A stretch of DNA of 64,000 nt. Source: an uncultured Lachnospiraceae bacterium. Lineage in GTDB: Bacteria > Bacillota > Clostridia > Lachnospirales > Lachnospiraceae. The stretch covers positions 65,169 through 129,168 of the forward strand of contig CAJTKK010000008.1 in assembly GCA_910576535.1 (NCBI GenBank). The letters are read 5' to 3'. The first letter of the stretch is position 1; every line of letters starts with the position of its first letter. The notes beneath the pieces were generated by a model, which made no database searches, was not told the origin of the DNA, and saw nothing but the letters and a program-made list of their open reading frames with translations. The position numbers and the translations under genes are program-made. Shown here in pieces: positions 9,445 through 17,783 of this stretch.

Positions 9445-10053
9445 ATGAGTACAATGAAAGAAAAGATGCATACGGGGGATCTTTATCTTCCAGGGGATGA
9501 AGAAATTGTAAAAGAACAGATGGTATATCAGGATAAATTATATGAATATAATCAGACAAAACCTTCAGAGACAGAAAAAAGGGCAAAAATGTTAAAAGAT
9601 ATGCTTGCGGACTGTGGGGAAGGGGTTTATGTTGAGGCGCCTTTTTATGCCAATTTCGGAGGGCATCACTGCCATTTTGGCAAGATGGTATATGCCAATT
9701 ACCATTTAACATGCGTGGACGATACTCATATTTATATCGGGGATTATACAATGATCGGGCCAAATGTAACGATTGCGACTGCGGGTCATCCTATTTTGCC
9801 CCGGTTCAGGGAACAGTTATACCAGTTTAATATGCCGGTTCATATTGGCAGAAACTGCTGGATTGGCGCGGGGGCCATTATTATGCCAGGCGTTACGGTC
9901 GGGGATAATACCGTAATTGGGGCAGGAAGCATAGTGACAAAGGATATTCCTGAAAATGTAGTGGCGGCCGGTAACCCCTGCAGGGTTATGCGCAGCATTG
10001 GGGAACATGATGAAATATACTATTATAAGGACAGGGTAATCAATATAGAGTAG
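9445..10053 (+). CDS. Sugar O-acetyltransferase (maltose/galactoside acetyltransferase, LbH fold)
   Basis: A 202-residue hexapeptide-repeat (left-handed beta-helix) acetyltransferase of the Maa/LacA group. The N-terminal MAC domain (MHTGDLYLPGDEEIVKEQ) precedes the beta-helix, where NYHLTCVDDTHIYIGD and the active-site region TAGHP are visible. The C-terminal loop is WIGAGAIIMPGVTVGDN. Family knowledge: it transfers acetyl from acetyl-CoA to the 6-hydroxyl of non-metabolisable sugars, probably for detoxification. The ATG at 9445 is preferred over the GTG at 9436 because AGGAGG at 9431-9436 overlaps that GTG. Its proximity to sugar genes suits this role. Confidence 0.93.
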   Translation: MSTMKEKMHTGDLYLPGDEEIVKEQMVYQDKLYEYNQTKPSETEKRAKMLKDMLADCGEGVYVEAPFYANFGGHHCHFGKMVYANYHLTCVDDTHIYIGDYTMIGPNVTIATAGHPILPRFREQLYQFNMPVHIGRNCWIGAGAIIMPGVTVGDNTVIGAGSIVTKDIPENVVAAGNPCRVMRSIGEHDEIYYYKDRVINIE

Positions 10054-10079
10054 AGCTTTTTATCCCCGGGCTACTCTAT
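10045..10079 (+). other. Hairpin spanning the acetyltransferase stop codon
   Basis: ATAGAGTAG and CTACTCTAT pair perfectly around a 17-base loop that contains the T-run. No T tract follows, so it is not a standard terminator. Confidence 0.35.
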
Positions 10080-10138
10080 GGAAAAACGAAAAGGAAAAAC
10101 TGCAATGCCTGATGTCGTTGCGTATGGAAAGGAGAAAC

Positions 10139-10792
10139 ATGGATACAAAAATTTTTACAAAAATGTCGTATGGGGTTTATATTGTTTCAACAATGGATGG
10201 GGAAAGGCCTACGGGCTGCATTGCAAACAGCATTATGCAGATCACATCTTCCCCGGCTACTGTGGCTGTGAGCATAAATCATGATAATTATACGAACGGA
10301 TGTATAGAAAAAACAGGAAAATTTGCATTTTCTGTTATGGCAGAAGATTCTGATACGGGATTGATCGGAAATTTCGGGTTCCGTTCAGGGAAAGACATTG
10401 ATAAATTTGAGCATGTGGATTATGAGATGGTGCAAGGGATACCGGTAGTAAAATATACTTGCGGATATGTGGTATGCAAAGTGGTCAATAAGATGGAGAC
10501 GGCTACCCATACGGTATTTTTAGGGGAAGTGATAGACACTGGCTTTTATGAGGGCATGGGGGAGGCTATGACCTATGCTTATTACCATAATGTTGTAAAA
10601 GGAAAAAGCCCGAAAAATGCGCCTACGTATCTGCAGGAAAAAAAGGATGGGGACGCTTCGGGAGATAAGGATGAGAAAAAGGAGAAATACGTTTGCCAGG
10701 TCTGCGGTTTTGCATATGAAGGGGTAGAACTGCCGGAAGACTATAAGTGTCCAGTCTGCGGAGTTGGGGCGGATCGGTTCGTCAAACAGTGA
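10139..10792 (+). CDS. High-molecular-weight rubredoxin (FMN flavin-reductase domain + rubredoxin)
   Basis: A 217-residue fusion. Residues 1-~150 are a flavin-reductase-like FMN-binding domain (SYGVYIVSTMDGERPTGCIAN, then GNFGFRSGKDIDKF). After a Lys/Asp-rich linker, the last ~40 residues form a rubredoxin with two iron-ligating knuckles, CQVCGFAYEG and CPVCGVGADRF. Family knowledge: such Hrb proteins in anaerobes shuttle electrons from NAD(P)H via FMN to flavodiiron proteins or oxidative-stress reductases. The start ATG at 10139 follows GGAGA; an earlier in-frame ATG lacks a better site. It lies just downstream of the acetyltransferase. Confidence 0.94.
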   Translation: MDTKIFTKMSYGVYIVSTMDGERPTGCIANSIMQITSSPATVAVSINHDNYTNGCIEKTGKFAFSVMAEDSDTGLIGNFGFRSGKDIDKFEHVDYEMVQGIPVVKYTCGYVVCKVVNKMETATHTVFLGEVIDTGFYEGMGEAMTYAYYHNVVKGKSPKNAPTYLQEKKDGDASGDKDEKKEKYVCQVCGFAYEGVELPEDYKCPVCGVGADRFVKQ

Positions 10793-10808
10793 GAAAGATA
10801 ACGCCGCT

Positions 10809-10862
10809 ATTGTAAACCTATGAAAAATATTGGTTGACAATAGAAACGCAGAATGTTATGAT
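10809..10862 (+). promoter_or_regulatory. bioY promoter overlapped by a BirA-like palindrome
   Basis: TTGACA (10834-10839), a 17-bp spacer and TATGAT (10857-10862) form a near-ideal promoter. ATTGTAAACC (10809-10818) and GGTTGACAAT (10832-10841) form an inverted repeat resembling the biotin operator (TTGTAAACC...GGTTTACAA in E. coli), and its right half covers the -35 box. The half-sites are 13 bp apart, shorter than the 16 of E. coli. Confidence 0.6.
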
Positions 10863-10895
10863 TTTTTCAGATCAGTGGAAAGGGAGGAAGAGATT

Positions 10896-11453
10896 ATGAC
10901 TACAGCGGCGGCAACTAGAAGCAAAACGTATGATATGGTTTATGTTGCAGTGTTTACGGTACTGATAGCAATATGCTCATGGATATCCATTCCTGCTGCA
11001 GTGCCGTTTACTTTGCAGACGTTTGCAGTATTTCTTGCGGTATCTGTGCTTGGGGGCAAGAGAGGAACCTTGGCAATCGTGGTATACATATTGCTGGGGG
11101 TGGCAGGAGTCCCGGTATTTTCAGGATTTACAGGCGGTATATATGTTTTAACAGGGAAGACAGGGGGATATATTATCGGGTTTATCTTCTCGGCTCTGAT
11201 CATGTGGGCGATGGAGGCAATACCTGGAAAGAGGCTGTGGGTACAAGCGTTGTCCATGGTAATGGGGCTGGTTTTGTGCTACATATTTGGAACGGTATGG
11301 TTTATGGCTGTGTACGCAAAGAGCGCGGGAGCGGTAGGGCTGGCTACTGTATTGGGGTGGTGCGTGATCCCGTTTGTCATTCCAGACTTGATGAAGATTG
11401 GGTTTGCTTTGGCAATGGGCAAAAGGCTGAGGACAATTATAAAAATGCAGTGA
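10896..11453 (+). CDS. bioY: Biotin ECF transporter S component BioY
   Basis: A 185-residue integral membrane protein with about six helices and the BioY signatures IPAAVPFTLQTFAVFLAV and GVPVFSGFTGG. The GKTGGYIIGF segment before helix 4 is also conserved. It captures biotin and works with the shared ECF energising module (EcfA/A'/T), which is not in this window. The ATG at 10896 follows GGGAGG and removes ~22 upstream residues of poor coding character. A BirA-like operator over the -35 element suggests repression by biotin, so the host is likely a biotin importer rather than, or as well as, a producer. Confidence 0.95.
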   Translation: MTTAAATRSKTYDMVYVAVFTVLIAICSWISIPAAVPFTLQTFAVFLAVSVLGGKRGTLAIVVYILLGVAGVPVFSGFTGGIYVLTGKTGGYIIGFIFSALIMWAMEAIPGKRLWVQALSMVMGLVLCYIFGTVWFMAVYAKSAGAVGLATVLGWCVIPFVIPDLMKIGFALAMGKRLRTIIKMQ

Positions 11454-11528
11454 GGCTGAATGGAGTGGGGCATAAGCATTTATGAAAAAGAGCCATACTC
11501 TATATAATGGGGCGGAAAAGAGAGGAAT

Positions 11529-11918
11529 ATGAAAGAATATAGGATAAGGGCGCATCATGGGATGTGCCTTGCCTTTTTTATAGGCAAAGGTTATAACAGG
11601 GATTTTACGGAAAATATGAGCAAGATAAAAGAAGAGTTAAAAAGGAATCCAAAAGTATGCATTGCGGATAATGCGGATGATATCTGCGCCTATTGTCCCA
11701 ACCATAGTTCGGGGATGTGTATAAGCAGGGATAAAACGGATGAGTATGACCAGAAGGCGCTGGCGCTTTGCGGGCTTAAGGCAGGGACGGAAATGGAGTG
11801 GGGTGAATTTGAGCAGCTGATAAAAAGCAGGATTTTGGATGCAGGAAAAAGAAAAGAGATCTGCGGGGACTGTCAGTGGGATTTTCTTTGTTATAGCAAT
11901 ATTTTAACAGATGCATAA
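11529..11918 (+). CDS. DUF1284 family cysteine-rich protein
   Basis: A 129-residue protein that opens with RAHHGMCLAFFIGKGY, the hallmark of DUF1284. It has a cysteine pattern suited to metal or Fe-S binding: CIADNADDICAYCPNHSSGMC and, near the end, CGDCQWDFLC. The function of the family is not established. It sits about 50 bases before feoA, so a link to iron handling is possible, but that is inference from position only. Confidence 0.8.
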   Translation: MKEYRIRAHHGMCLAFFIGKGYNRDFTENMSKIKEELKRNPKVCIADNADDICAYCPNHSSGMCISRDKTDEYDQKALALCGLKAGTEMEWGEFEQLIKSRILDAGKRKEICGDCQWDFLCYSNILTDA

Positions 11919-11970
11919 GTTACCTTAAGGGGATTAATAAGTGCATTGATTCCCGGAAAGGAGATAGGCT

Positions 11971-12237
11971 ATGACAGGGCAAAAGAATATAATGGTTAGT
12001 TTAGACCGTCTGGAACCAGGGGAAAAGGGGCATATTACAGGAATGAGCCTGGCGCCGGGAATGAGGCGGAGGCTGGAGGATATGGGTTTTACGAACGGCA
12101 GTTTGGTGGAGTGCGCATATAGAAGCCCCTTTGGCGATCCGACAGCTTATTTTATAAAAGGAGCTTTGATTGCAATCAGGAGCGGGGAGGCAGAGAATAT
12201 TCAAATAGAAATTGGGGATGAAATGGGGATATTGTGA
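11971..12237 (+). CDS. feoA: Ferrous iron transport protein A (FeoA)
   Basis: An 88-residue SH3-like cytosolic protein. The conserved pattern MRRRLEDMGFTNGSLVE and the closing LIAIRSGEAENIQIE identify FeoA. It is needed for FeoB-dependent Fe(II) uptake, probably by contacting FeoB. It has a GGAGATAGG ribosome site and its TGA stop is directly followed by the feoB ATG, so the two are translationally coupled. Confidence 0.93.
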   Translation: MTGQKNIMVSLDRLEPGEKGHITGMSLAPGMRRRLEDMGFTNGSLVECAYRSPFGDPTAYFIKGALIAIRSGEAENIQIEIGDEMGIL

Positions 12238-14127
12238 ATGGGCCTGAGTAAATCTTCGGTAGGGATGGGGGCATTGGATGTTGGACTGGAGATACATAAG
12301 AAAGGAAAAAACGATATTGTAGTAGCTTTGGCCGGAAATCCCAATGTGGGGAAAAGCACTATTTTTAACGCTATGACAGGACTAAGGCAGCATACGGGGA
12401 ACTGGTCGGGAAAAACTGTGATGAGCGCGCAGGGATATGCCAGTTATGAGGGGCAGGGGTATGTCCTGGTAGATATACCCGGCTGTTATTCCCTGGATGC
12501 TCATTCGGCAGAGGAAGCAGTAGCGAGGGACTTTTTATGTTCCGGGAAATTCGATGTGGCGCTAGTTGTATGCGATGCCTTATGCCTGGAACGTAATCTG
12601 CGGCTGGTTCTCCAGATACTGGAGCAGACGCGGAAAGTGGTTGTGTGTGTGAATCTGATGGATGAAGCCGAAAAAAAACATATACGGATTGATATAAAAA
12701 AACTGGAGGACAGGTTGGGGGTGGCGGTAATCGGCACAGCGGCCAGAAGCGGGGCTGGCATAGAAGACCTATACCGGGCTATGAAAGAGGCGGCATCGGA
12801 GGATGGGGGGATTCCGGGAAAAAATACGGGAGCGTATCAGTCGCCGGAAGAGATATGCAGGGGAACGGTAGATTTTGAAGACAAGGAATATGCTGCGGAC
12901 GACAGGAGGAAGGACCGGTTTTTTACGGGAAAGAAAACCGGGATTCCGGTAATGCTTCTCCTGCTTTTTTTTATCTTCTGGCTGACAATTGCAGGGGCGA
13001 ATTACCCGTCAGAAATACTGCACCGTTTTTTCCTCTCTTTGGAAGAAAAGCTGATGCAGGGGCTATGTGCTTTGGGGATACCGGAAATGTTAAGGGAAAT
13101 GCTTGTATATGGAATGTACCGTGTCCTGACATGGGTGATTTCCGTCATGCTGCCCCCAATGGCTATCTTTTTTCCGCTTTTTACGATACTGGAGGATTCC
13201 GGTTATCTGCCGAGAGTGGCATTTAATCTGGATAAATGTTTTAAGAAATGTAACGCCTGCGGAAAAATGGCGTTGACGATGTGTACGGGATTTGGGTGCA
13301 ATGCCGCAGGGGTTGTGGGATGCCGTATTATAGATTCCCCGAAGGAGAGGCTGATTGCCGTGATTACCAATAGCTTTGTGCCTTGCAATGGGAGGTTCCC
13401 CACGTTAATAGCCATTATTACTATGTTTTTTGCAGGGGAAGCGGCTGGGGCTTCCGCCGGGGCGGCTTTTATGCTGACAGGGCTTATCCTGTTTGGCGTA
13501 GGGATGACATTTCTGGTTTCATGGTTTTTGTCCATTACTTTCCTTAAGGGGACCCCTTCTTGTTTTGCGCTGGAAATGCCCCCATACCGGAGGCCGCAGA
13601 TTGGGAAGGTAATCGTCCGTTCCATGCTGGACCGGGCGGTATTGGTGCTTGGCCGGGCGGCGCTTGCGGCGGCCCCGGCGGGAATTGTACTCTGGCTGCT
13701 GGCGAACTGCAAAATCCAAGGAATAACAATGTTGTCATATCTTTCCGGTATTCTGGATATACCGGCGCGGGCTATGGGCATGGATGGGGTTATACTATTG
13801 GCGTTTATTTTAGGGCTGCCCGCCAATGAAATTGTTGTGCCTATTATGATTATGGCTTATTTGTCTGAAGGAAGGATAACCGGGATGAATGATATGAATG
13901 TGCTGAAGCAGCTTTTAGTCTGTCATGGATGGACATGGACAACGGCGGTAAGCGCCATGCTATTTACATTAATCCATTGGCCGTGTGCTACAACTTGCCT
14001 GACAATACGGAAGGAAACGGGAAGCCTGAAATGGACTCTTCTATCCATTTTTATTCCTGCTGTGCTGGGGTGCCTTGTATGTTTGCTGTTCCATGGGGCG
14101 GTAACGGCCTTTTTGGCAGTTTTGTAA
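12238..14127 (+). CDS. feoB: Ferrous iron transporter FeoB
   Basis: A 629-residue membrane protein with an N-terminal GTPase domain: G1 GNPNVGKST, G3 DIPGCYSL and G4 NLMDEAEK. A polar helical region then leads to about eight to ten transmembrane segments carrying the two Gate motifs (GFGCNAAGVVGCRIID and SFVPCNGRFP, with the essential cysteines). It imports Fe(II) under anoxic conditions. It is somewhat shorter than the ~700-770 residues of many FeoB proteins, mainly in the cytosolic linker. It starts immediately after feoA. An internal Met at codon 10 is an alternative start. Confidence 0.95.
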   Translation: MGLSKSSVGMGALDVGLEIHKKGKNDIVVALAGNPNVGKSTIFNAMTGLRQHTGNWSGKTVMSAQGYASYEGQGYVLVDIPGCYSLDAHSAEEAVARDFLCSGKFDVALVVCDALCLERNLRLVLQILEQTRKVVVCVNLMDEAEKKHIRIDIKKLEDRLGVAVIGTAARSGAGIEDLYRAMKEAASEDGGIPGKNTGAYQSPEEICRGTVDFEDKEYAADDRRKDRFFTGKKTGIPVMLLLLFFIFWLTIAGANYPSEILHRFFLSLEEKLMQGLCALGIPEMLREMLVYGMYRVLTWVISVMLPPMAIFFPLFTILEDSGYLPRVAFNLDKCFKKCNACGKMALTMCTGFGCNAAGVVGCRIIDSPKERLIAVITNSFVPCNGRFPTLIAIITMFFAGEAAGASAGAAFMLTGLILFGVGMTFLVSWFLSITFLKGTPSCFALEMPPYRRPQIGKVIVRSMLDRAVLVLGRAALAAAPAGIVLWLLANCKIQGITMLSYLSGILDIPARAMGMDGVILLAFILGLPANEIVVPIMIMAYLSEGRITGMNDMNVLKQLLVCHGWTWTTAVSAMLFTLIHWPCATTCLTIRKETGSLKWTLLSIFIPAVLGCLVCLLFHGAVTAFLAVL

Positions 14128-14143
14128 GAAAGTATTAAGGAAG

Positions 14144-14172
14144 TTGACAAAAAGACGCAATAACTATATGCT
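14144..14172 (+). promoter_or_regulatory. Predicted promoter of the TraX-like gene
   Basis: TTGACA at 14144-14149, a 17-bp spacer and TATGCT at 14167-14172, about 30 bp before the start codon. Confidence 0.55.
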
Positions 14173-14203
14173 AATGTAAAAGTAAAAAGGAATGAGGTAC
14201 AAG

Positions 14204-14995
14204 ATGGAAAATACGGCAAATACAGTAGAGCAGCCGGAAGCAGTGGGGAAAGCGTCTGCAGCAAAGGGGATAACAGGAAGTTCATTAAAGATGATAGCGA
14301 TTATCACGATGTTCATTGATCATAGTGCGGCAATCATATTAGAAAGGATAATCTGGAGCCAGGAGGTTTTTTCGGGGACTTTGTATTGGGTTTATCTGAT
14401 TATGAGGATGATAGGCAGGCTGGGATTTCCGATTTTTTGTTTTCTGCTGATTGAGGGATTCTGCCATACGCGGAATGTAAAGAAGTATGCAGGCCGGTTG
14501 TTTTTATTTGCGTTAATATCAGAGATACCTTTTGACCTAGGGTTTGCAGGAACGATATTTTATGGGCAATACCAGAATGTTTTTTTTACGCTGCTTATTG
14601 GGCTGCTTGTCCTAATCTGTTTCCGTCTTCTGGAGAAAAAACAGGAAAAAAACAGAACGCTTTGTTTTATTCTTAACTTCCTGATCCTCGTGGGGGGAAT
14701 TGTGCTTGCAGATTTGCTGATGACGGATTACGGCGGCATGGGTGTTCTTACGATTGTGTGTATGTATCTGTTTAGAAGAAATAAAGCGCTGGAAGCGGGC
14801 ATAGGGTGTATGGTTTTAACAATAATGTCATGGAGCGAAATCACTTCTTTTTCCATTTTATTGCCGATACGCCGCTATAATGGAGAAAGAGGATGGAACA
14901 TGAAATGGTTTTTTTATGTTTTTTATCCGGCGCATATCCTCTTGTTGTATTTGGTGGCTTATGCAATGGGGCTGGGGGAGATTATGCTCCGGTAA
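14204..14995 (+). CDS. TraX family membrane protein
   Basis: A 263-residue protein with about seven to eight transmembrane segments. The opening LKMIAIITMFIDHSAA and the later IGRLGFPIFCFLLIEGF are the TraX signature. In the F plasmid, TraX acetylates the pilin N-terminus; the many chromosomal Firmicute members probably acylate other surface substrates and are unrelated to conjugation. I chose the ATG at 14204 because GAGG lies 6 bases upstream; the ATG at 14192 has its purine stretch too close. It has its own promoter and no conjugative neighbours. Confidence 0.88.
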   Translation: MENTANTVEQPEAVGKASAAKGITGSSLKMIAIITMFIDHSAAIILERIIWSQEVFSGTLYWVYLIMRMIGRLGFPIFCFLLIEGFCHTRNVKKYAGRLFLFALISEIPFDLGFAGTIFYGQYQNVFFTLLIGLLVLICFRLLEKKQEKNRTLCFILNFLILVGGIVLADLLMTDYGGMGVLTIVCMYLFRRNKALEAGIGCMVLTIMSWSEITSFSILLPIRRYNGERGWNMKWFFYVFYPAHILLLYLVAYAMGLGEIMLR

Positions 14996-15138
14996 GGGAA
15001 TTGCGTGACTGCCGGCAATGGGGCAGGCGATAATGACTTTAGCCTTTTTTTACAAAATTTTGTGAATGGCTTTATTGTATTTTTCCGTATAAGATTTACA
15101 ATGAAGAAAAAGAAACAAAATATTATGTCAGGATAAGA

Positions 15139-15558
15139 ATGGAGCAAACGATAGTGAAAGAGAAATTTATGCGGTTTATGCAAGGAAGATATGGCGTATA
15201 TGGGCCTGATTTGTTAAACAGATTTTTGTTAGGGAGCGCTTTGGCGCTGATGGCGCTTTCCCTATTTGTCCGTTGGAGAGCCGTATATTGGTTAGCGTTT
15301 GCTTTTCTCATATATGCGTATTTCAGGATGTTTTCTAAAAATTATACAAAACGGTATGCGGAAAATCAGGCTTTTATAAAGCACACAGCAAAGGTGCGCG
15401 GGTTCATCGGCACACAAAAAAATATGATGCGCCAGAGGAAGACGCATCATATATATAAGTGTCCGGACTGTGGGCAGAAAATCAGGATACCGCGGGGAAA
15501 AGGAAAAATAGCGGTACGCTGCCCAAAATGTAATACAGAGTTTATAAAGAAGAGCTAA
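15139..15558 (+). CDS. Small membrane protein with C-terminal zinc ribbon
   Basis: A 139-residue protein. Residues ~30-65 form two closely spaced hydrophobic helices. A basic linker leads to a C-terminal zinc ribbon of two Cys-x-x-Cys knuckles (CPDCGQ and CPKCN). The layout suggests a membrane-anchored protein with its zinc finger in the cytosol. Function unknown. Its stop lies only four bases from the end of the convergent gene at 15563. Confidence 0.75.
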   Translation: MEQTIVKEKFMRFMQGRYGVYGPDLLNRFLLGSALALMALSLFVRWRAVYWLAFAFLIYAYFRMFSKNYTKRYAENQAFIKHTAKVRGFIGTQKNMMRQRKTHHIYKCPDCGQKIRIPRGKGKIAVRCPKCNTEFIKKS

Positions 15559-15562
15559 TGGT

Positions 15563-16237
15563 TCAGTCGACTTTTACCTCCAGGTATCCTAACAGCTTGC
15601 CCATATCATAGTGGCTGAGGACTCCTAAGTTGGAGTCATAGAATTTTCCGTTATAATGCACCAGATAATGGCAGTAACGTCCCATTTTTTCCATCATAAT
15701 ACAACATTTAGGGAGGGTTGCTTCTTGGCCTTCGGTATAGATAATGATATCGGAGTGGTCAATGCCATAGTAGTTAAGGGCAGAAATGACTCTTCCCATG
15801 GTTGCCTGCCATTCACGGCAATCCATAACGCTGACAACCTCGGCAATGGTGATGCCGGCAAGCATAGCGACGCAAGTCTGGCCGCAAAGCCCGTCTTCCG
15901 GCTGAATAATAACTTCCATGCTGTCAATTTTTCGGATAGGGTTTTCGAAGCTATAAGGGCTGTTCTGGTTCATCTGAATGATACTGCCGGATATATGCAG
16001 GAGTATCTTATGGGATCTGGTGACATCTGTATGGTCTAAAGAGGAAGCTTCCAGATGGATTTTATAGTTGCCCCCTTTATCTTCCGGCAGCAGTTCGCAT
16101 TCGATAATCTTGTTATCTAAAATGATTTCTGCCTGAATCACATCCCTTTGTTTACAAACTTCCCAAACATTAAATGGAATATGAATAGAATAAATGTCAT
16201 TTAGTTTTTCGATTTTGCCGTCAAAGAAATACCTCAT
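15563..16237 (-). CDS. DUF1905-like beta-barrel fused to a papain/C39-like domain
   Basis: A 224-residue protein that I read as two domains. Residues 1-~85 (GKIEKLNDIYSIHIPFNVWE, then ECELLPEDKGGNYKIHL) resemble the small DUF1905 beta-barrel. Residues ~110-224 resemble a C39/papain-fold cysteine peptidase: Cys in GLCGQTCVAMLAG, His in CHYLVHYNGKFYD and an Asp after it. No signal peptide is seen, so it would act in the cytosol. A clear AGGAGG-like site (GGAGGTTAAAAATG) fixes the start. Activity is an inference from motifs; the partner or substrate is unknown. Confidence 0.6.
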   Translation of the reverse strand: MRYFFDGKIEKLNDIYSIHIPFNVWEVCKQRDVIQAEIILDNKIIECELLPEDKGGNYKIHLEASSLDHTDVTRSHKILLHISGSIIQMNQNSPYSFENPIRKIDSMEVIIQPEDGLCGQTCVAMLAGITIAEVVSVMDCREWQATMGRVISALNYYGIDHSDIIIYTEGQEATLPKCCIMMEKMGRYCHYLVHYNGKFYDSNLGVLSHYDMGKLLGYLEVKVD

Positions 16238-16476
16238 TTTTAACCTCCTATTGAATTATAGTATGAATGTACCAGATTTTTTGGTATATGAAAACACTTT
16301 TATGAAAATTTTTTTCCAAGTATTAAAAAAAATACAACTGTGTTTTCATTTTATATTTTTCTTGCTATAATAAATAAGTAGTAGAGAAGTTTTAGGAATA
16401 GGGAATATTCTGGCGGGAGACGATCCTGGTTGCGTAAATACCTGGTAGAGCAGGTCGGGGAAGAAGGGCGGCGCTT

Positions 16477-17772
16477 ATGAGGAATGAGAAGGAAATGATG
16501 GATATGATAACAGGGACTGCCCGAAAAGATGGGCGGATCCGGGGGGTATATATGAGCGGATCCAGGACTAACCCGAACGCCCCGCGTGATATCTTTCAGG
16601 ATTATGATATTGCATATGTTGTCCGTGAAACGGAATCTTTCAGGAAGGACAGAAATTGGATTGATATTTTCGGCGGCCGTATGTATATGCAGTATCCTGA
16701 CGACAGAATGGGCGAAGGCGCGGATCCGGGGAATTGTTATGGTTATCTGATGCAGCTTGAAGATGGGAACCGGCTTGACCTGCGGCTGGTTACTTTAGAG
16801 TATGCAAAAAAAGATATTTTACATGATAAGCTTTGCCGGATTCTTTTGGATAAAGATAAATTATTGCCGGGGATTCCGGAGTCTTCAGATGAGGATCATT
16901 GGGTGAAAAAGCCGGAGGAAGAAGAATACCGGTTTTGCTGCAACGAGTTCTGGTGGATTCTGAACAGTATAGGAAAAGGATTATGGCGGGGGGAAATCCC
17001 ATATGTTATGGATATGCTGAATCAGCACAGCAGGCCGGAATTGATCCGGATGTTGTCCTGGGATGTGGGGGTAGCGGCTGGTTTTGCTTGCAGTGTGGGA
17101 AAATCAGGAAAATATTTCAAACGGCATCTTGCCAAGGATAAATATGACCGGCTGATGAGGACATACCCAAAAGCAGAGGCAGAGGATATTTGGCAGTCAG
17201 TATTTGAGATGTGCGGATTTTTTGAGGAGACGGCAAAAAGAGTAGGACAAGCATTGGGCTATGCGTATGATGAAAGAGAAGCATTTAACAGCAGGCTGTA
17301 TCTGGACTGTACCCATGAACTGCCCCGGGATGCGGAAGAATTCCTGATGGTACGGCGGATGCGGGAGGAAGATGCAGAAAAGACGGCAAAAATATGGCTG
17401 GAGGGAAACGTGGGAACCCATAGTTTTATACCGGAAAAATATTGGAGGGACAATTATAACAGTGTAAAACACCAGTTAGCGGAAGCGGAAGTTTATGTTT
17501 ATGAGGACAGCAGGGGAATAAAAGGTTTTGCCGGTGTGGAACATGGTTTTATTCAAGGGATTTTTGTGAAGGAAGAAATGCGTTCAAAGGGGATTGGCAA
17601 AGCGTTGCTGGCTGTGTGCAAGGGAAAATATACAGAGCTGTCGCTGCATGTATACCGTGAAAATAAGAAGGCCCTGGAATTTTATAAAAGGGAGGGTTTC
17701 CAAATCAGCAGGGAACAGACGGAAAGCAGTACGGGTCAAGTAGAATATGTAATGATTTGGAGAAAAGGTTGA
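16477..17772 (+). CDS. Aminoglycoside 6-adenylyltransferase-like (ANT(6)) fused to a GNAT acetyltransferase
   Basis: A 431-residue two-domain protein. Residues 1-~285 match the ANT(6)/AadE streptomycin adenylyltransferase family. The nucleotidyltransferase motif GSRTNPNAPRDIFQDYDIAY carries the metal-binding Asp pair, and WWILNSIGKGLWRGEIPY is also typical. Residues ~292-431 are a GNAT N-acetyltransferase (VRRMREEDAEKTAKIWLEG, the acetyl-CoA loop VKEEMRSKGIGKALL, and ENKKALEFYKREGF). Stand-alone ANT(6) proteins are ~300 residues, so this is a real fusion in one continuous frame. Drug modification is possible, but a chromosomal metabolic role cannot be excluded. Confidence 0.9.
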   Translation: MRNEKEMMDMITGTARKDGRIRGVYMSGSRTNPNAPRDIFQDYDIAYVVRETESFRKDRNWIDIFGGRMYMQYPDDRMGEGADPGNCYGYLMQLEDGNRLDLRLVTLEYAKKDILHDKLCRILLDKDKLLPGIPESSDEDHWVKKPEEEEYRFCCNEFWWILNSIGKGLWRGEIPYVMDMLNQHSRPELIRMLSWDVGVAAGFACSVGKSGKYFKRHLAKDKYDRLMRTYPKAEAEDIWQSVFEMCGFFEETAKRVGQALGYAYDEREAFNSRLYLDCTHELPRDAEEFLMVRRMREEDAEKTAKIWLEGNVGTHSFIPEKYWRDNYNSVKHQLAEAEVYVYEDSRGIKGFAGVEHGFIQGIFVKEEMRSKGIGKALLAVCKGKYTELSLHVYRENKKALEFYKREGFQISREQTESSTGQVEYVMIWRKG

Positions 17773-17783
17773 ACATAAGAAAA

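Noticed and set aside
13203..13826. 207-codon minus-strand frame inside feoB
   Set aside because: Antisense shadow of the FeoB membrane region.
14204..14995. TraX as evidence for a conjugative plasmid
   Set aside because: Chromosomal TraX-like proteins are common in Firmicutes and no transfer genes lie nearby.
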